Assembly (NCBI GenBank): GCA_965213765.1
Contig: OZ243926.1
Span: 2,232,001 to 2,296,000, forward strand
Length of the DNA: 64,000 bases
Direction of reading: 5' to 3'
DNA from: JAJDXO01 sp965213765
Lineage (GTDB): Bacteria > Pseudomonadota > Alphaproteobacteria > Rhodospirillales > UBA2165
Under the pieces are notes generated by a model, which saw nothing but the letters and a program-made list of their open reading frames with translations, ran no database searches and was not told where the DNA came from. Below are positions 61,108 through 64,000 of this stretch, one piece after another. The first letter of the stretch is position 1; each line of letters starts with the position of its first letter. The translations under genes and the position numbers were made by a program.

Positions 61108-63216
61108 ATGCCTCAACACACTGATATAAATATAAAAAACCCCCATTCCCCAGGTCGTATCCGCATTGCAGCCGATATCGGCGGCACCTTCACCGATGTC
61201 GCCGCGTTTGACCAAACGACGGGCCGGCTCTCCTGGGGAAAAATCTTGTCGACCCCGGCGGCCCTTGTCGACGGCATCAGCGGCGGTGTCGCCAAGGCAG
61301 GCCTCGAATACGCCGACGCCTCGCTGTTCCTCCACGGCTCCACCATCGCCATAAATACGATTCTGGAGCGCACGGGCGCCGACACGGCATTGGTGATCAC
61401 CGAGGGATTCCGGGACATTTACGAAATCGGCAGAGTCAATCGGCCGGACGCCTATAACCTTTATTTCAAGAAACACGTGCCGCTGATCGAGCGGGCAAAG
61501 CGTTTCGAAGTGCCGGAGCGCATGTACGCCGAGGGCGAGATCTGCACGCCCCTGGACGAGTCGGCGCTAAGGCAGCTCGCCAGGGAACTCGATGGCATTG
61601 AAAGCATCGCCGTCCTGTTTCTGCACGCCTACCGAAATCCCGTCCATGAAATCCGGGCGCGCGACATCCTGGAAGAAGAACTCCCCGGTGTCTTCGTCAC
61701 GGTCTCCCACGAACTGTCCCAGGAATACCGGGAGTATGAGCGCTGCTCCACCGTGGCGGCCAATGCCTTCATCGGACCCAAGGTGCGCGGTTATGTGGAC
61801 GGGATCGACAGCCACATCAGGGCAAACGGCTTCGATGGCTCCTTCCTCGTGGTCCAGTCCACCGGCGGCCTTTTTGAAGCCGAGCAAGCCCGTTCCGAGT
61901 GTGTCCGGATGATGGAGTCGGGTCCGGCGGCGGGAGTCATCGGAACGCGCGCCCTTTGCCGCATTCTCGGCCTCAAGGACGCGATTTCCTTCGATATGGG
62001 GGGCACCACCGCCAAGTCCGGCGTCATCCATAACGGCGAGGTGCTGACCATCGGCGATACGCTGGTAGGCGGGTACGAGCAAGGATTGCCCGTCCAGATC
62101 GCCATGATGGATATCTTCGAGGTCGGCACCGGTGGCGGCAGCCTCGCCCTCTTGGATGAGTCCGGCGCCATTCATGTGGGGCCGGAAAGCGCCGGCGCCG
62201 ACCCCGGCCCTGCCTGTTACGGCCTTGGCGGAACCCGGCCGACGGTGACGGATGCCAATCTTGTACTGGGACTCCTGGACGCGGACCGCTTTCTGGGCGG
62301 CGAGATGAAATTGGACCGGGAAGCCGCCGAAAGGGCCATTGCGACGCAGGTTGCCGAGCCGCTCGGCCTTGATGTTACGGAGGCCGCCGAAGGTATTCTC
62401 CGAATTGCGTCGACGGCCATGTCCTATGCGGTCAAGGGTGTCTCCACCGAGCGCGGGCTCGACGCGGCGAGCTTCTCCATGGTGGCCTATGGCGGTGCCG
62501 GGCCTTTGCATGCCACCCAGGTCGCCCGCGAGATCGGGATGAAGACCATTATCGTCCCGTTATCGCCCGGGCACTTCTCGGCCTTCGGCATGTTGTTCTC
62601 GGATCTTCGCTACGACTACGTCCGCACCGCGCCGGGCCGGCTGGCGGATATGGATTTTGGCGTGATGGAGCAAACCTACGGTGAAATGGCCGAACAGGGC
62701 CGGGAGGCGATCCGTAAGACCTCCATCGAGCCCGAATCGATCATCATCTCGCGTGCCGCTGACATGCGCTATGTCGGTCAGGAGCACCCGGTCACGGTTC
62801 CGCTTGATGATGAACTGTTTGCCAACGAGGACCGGGACGGCATCAAACAGGAGTTCGACAAGGTGCACCTCGAGCGCTACGGCACCAACGCGCCGGCCGA
62901 GCCCGGCGAGATCGTCAGCCTGAGAAGCTCGGTTGTCGGGAAGATGCCGGTTCCCGAACTCCGGGCCTATCCAAACGAGGGTGCCGGCGGCGTCTCCGAT
63001 GCCGCGACCGGCAGCCGCCAAATCTACTTCGACAAGAACGCGGGCTATCAAGAGACGCCGTCCTTCGACCGCACCCTTTTGAAATCCGGCCACAAGATCG
63101 AGGGGCCCGCCGTTATCGAGGAACACGCGTCGACCACGGTCCTGTTTCCCGGCGACACCCTGGAGGTGGATGACTATCTCAACCTGATCATCACCGTGGC
63201 GGGGTATTCCTCATGA
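61108..63216 (+). CDS. hyuA: hydantoinase/oxoprolinase subunit A
   Basis: A 702-residue ATP-dependent hydrolase subunit: IRIAADIGGTFTDVAAFDQT is the nucleotide-binding start, SFDMGGTTAKSGVIHNGEV the second phosphate loop, and YGGAGPLHATQVAREIGMKT the third. With HyuB it opens lactam or hydantoin rings, or as acetophenone/acetone carboxylase relatives it activates ketones; the substrate is not clear. ATG 61108 gives family length; the open frame starts at 61039. Its TGA overlaps the hyuB ATG. The IS50-like element upstream may have changed its promoter. Confidence 0.9.
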   Translation: MPQHTDINIKNPHSPGRIRIAADIGGTFTDVAAFDQTTGRLSWGKILSTPAALVDGISGGVAKAGLEYADASLFLHGSTIAINTILERTGADTALVITEGFRDIYEIGRVNRPDAYNLYFKKHVPLIERAKRFEVPERMYAEGEICTPLDESALRQLARELDGIESIAVLFLHAYRNPVHEIRARDILEEELPGVFVTVSHELSQEYREYERCSTVAANAFIGPKVRGYVDGIDSHIRANGFDGSFLVVQSTGGLFEAEQARSECVRMMESGPAAGVIGTRALCRILGLKDAISFDMGGTTAKSGVIHNGEVLTIGDTLVGGYEQGLPVQIAMMDIFEVGTGGGSLALLDESGAIHVGPESAGADPGPACYGLGGTRPTVTDANLVLGLLDADRFLGGEMKLDREAAERAIATQVAEPLGLDVTEAAEGILRIASTAMSYAVKGVSTERGLDAASFSMVAYGGAGPLHATQVAREIGMKTIIVPLSPGHFSAFGMLFSDLRYDYVRTAPGRLADMDFGVMEQTYGEMAEQGREAIRKTSIEPESIIISRAADMRYVGQEHPVTVPLDDELFANEDRDGIKQEFDKVHLERYGTNAPAEPGEIVSLRSSVVGKMPVPELRAYPNEGAGGVSDAATGSRQIYFDKNAGYQETPSFDRTLLKSGHKIEGPAVIEEHASTTVLFPGDTLEVDDYLNLIITVAGYSS

Positions 63217-64000
63217 CCGACTGGCGGAATTATCCGGGGACCGATCCGGTGACCACCGAGATCATCCGCAACGGCGTCCTGGCGGTAACCGAGGAAATGA
63301 AGAACAACCTCATGCGGACCGCCTACAACACCATCATCTACGAGGCGCTGGATTTCACCGTCGGCATCTTCACGCCCGAGGGGGAGACCGTCTCCATCGG
63401 TATCGGCCTGCCCATGTTCATCCGGGGGATGGCGGAGACGGTCAAGGCCAAGATCAAGCATTTTGGAGAGGATGGCATCAAACCGGGTGACATCTACGTC
63501 ACCAACGACGCGTACCTCACCGGCAGTCATCTTAATCACATGACCTTTACCCTGCCGATCTTTGACGACGGCCGGCTGGTGGGGTTCGCCTGCTGCATGG
63601 CTCACTGGATCGACATCGGCGGCACGCTCGGCGGGATGACCACGGACATCTATTCCGAAGGCCTGCAGGTACCTATCCTCAAATACCGGTCAGGGAACGT
63701 GGTCAACACGGATCTGGAGGAAATCATCCGCATGAACGTGCGCATTCCCTCCCGGGCCATGGGCGATCTTCGGGCTCAGGTAACGGCCGTCAGGACAGGC
63801 GAACGCCGCTTTCTGGAACTTGTGCGGCGTTATGGGTATGACGCCGTCCGGGACAGCATCGCCGCGATCATGGATCACGCCGAGGAGGCTTCCCGGCGCC
63901 GCACCCTCTCCATACCGGACGGTGTCTACGAGGCCGAGTCCTTCATGGATGATGACGGGATCGATGTCGGCCGCCAGATCCCCATTCGGGTGAAAGCGAT
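63213..64000 (+). CDS. hyuB: hydantoinase/oxoprolinase subunit B, partial
   Basis: The first 262 residues of HyuB are present; the gene runs past the window end. PVTTEIIRNGVLAVTEEMKN, NLMRTAYNTIIYEALDFTVG, VTNDAYLTGSHLNHMTFTLP and AHWIDIGGTLGG are family signatures and include metal-binding residues. ATG 63213 overlaps the hyuA stop (ATGA), so the two subunits are coupled. Confidence 0.92.
   Translation, partial: MTDWRNYPGTDPVTTEIIRNGVLAVTEEMKNNLMRTAYNTIIYEALDFTVGIFTPEGETVSIGIGLPMFIRGMAETVKAKIKHFGEDGIKPGDIYVTNDAYLTGSHLNHMTFTLPIFDDGRLVGFACCMAHWIDIGGTLGGMTTDIYSEGLQVPILKYRSGNVVNTDLEEIIRMNVRIPSRAMGDLRAQVTAVRTGERRFLELVRRYGYDAVRDSIAAIMDHAEEASRRRTLSIPDGVYEAESFMDDDGIDVGRQIPIRVKA

Overview
The window is GC-rich DNA from the chromosome of an alphaproteobacterium, most likely Rhodospirillales-like. 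This rests on the purL-purQ-purS-purC block next to bolA, a monothiol glutaredoxin, a DUF1476 gene and purB, on gluQ, two complete TRAP transporters, and IS families and palindromic repeats common in that class. No rRNA, tRNA or CRISPR array was found.

Layout. 1-7.6 kb: a partial Nudix gene, secreted proteins, gluQ, an esterase, an HNH endonuclease, an AhpD-like protein and rpsD, mixed with decayed genes. 7.7-10.3 kb: two related IS4-family elements, each inserted in a REP palindrome. 10.5-18.9 kb: TetR and MarR regulators, a Rieske oxygenase, a sulfotransferase-like protein, a PepSY/ferric-reductase pair, a dienelactone hydrolase, a LysE exporter, a VapBC45-like toxin-antitoxin pair and a bicupin. 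19-23 kb: TRAP transporter 1, divergent from an arylsulfotransferase-like gene. 23.4-27.3 kb: an arsenate-resistance operon (arsR, gapdh, arsJ) with overlapping stop and start codons that run on through a 52-codon ORF into an SMP-30 gene. 27.3-28.4 kb: an orphan CbiE-like methyltransferase and a Bcp peroxiredoxin whose catalytic cysteine codon is TGA with a SECIS-like hairpin, so probably a selenoprotein. 28.5-37.2 kb: an Lrp regulator with an AceE/MdeB-like E1, then a VOC protein, TRAP transporter 2, a flavin monooxygenase and a hydrolase. 37.4-48.3 kb: grxD, bolA and the purine block, interrupted by a MITE, tandem DUF924 genes and an IS5 copy.

48.3-53.9 kb is the most distinctive module: an acyl-CoA ligase and MarR regulator divergent from a reductive dehalogenase-like protein with two tandem homologous halves, then a convergent MFS transporter. 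Twin MarR-type operators lie in the divergent promoter region, and two same-length (1,316 bp) IS5 copies in direct orientation bracket the segment. 54-61 kb is a graveyard of at least five gene fragments followed by four IS elements. 61.1-64 kb carries hydantoinase/oxoprolinase genes hyuA and partial hyuB.

Two themes stand out. Inserted elements sit in harmless places, either at TAG stop codons (five cases) or at the centre of REP palindromes (two cases). The accessory genes point to a heterotroph that imports small organic or aromatic acids by TRAP systems and handles arsenate and possibly halogenated aromatics.
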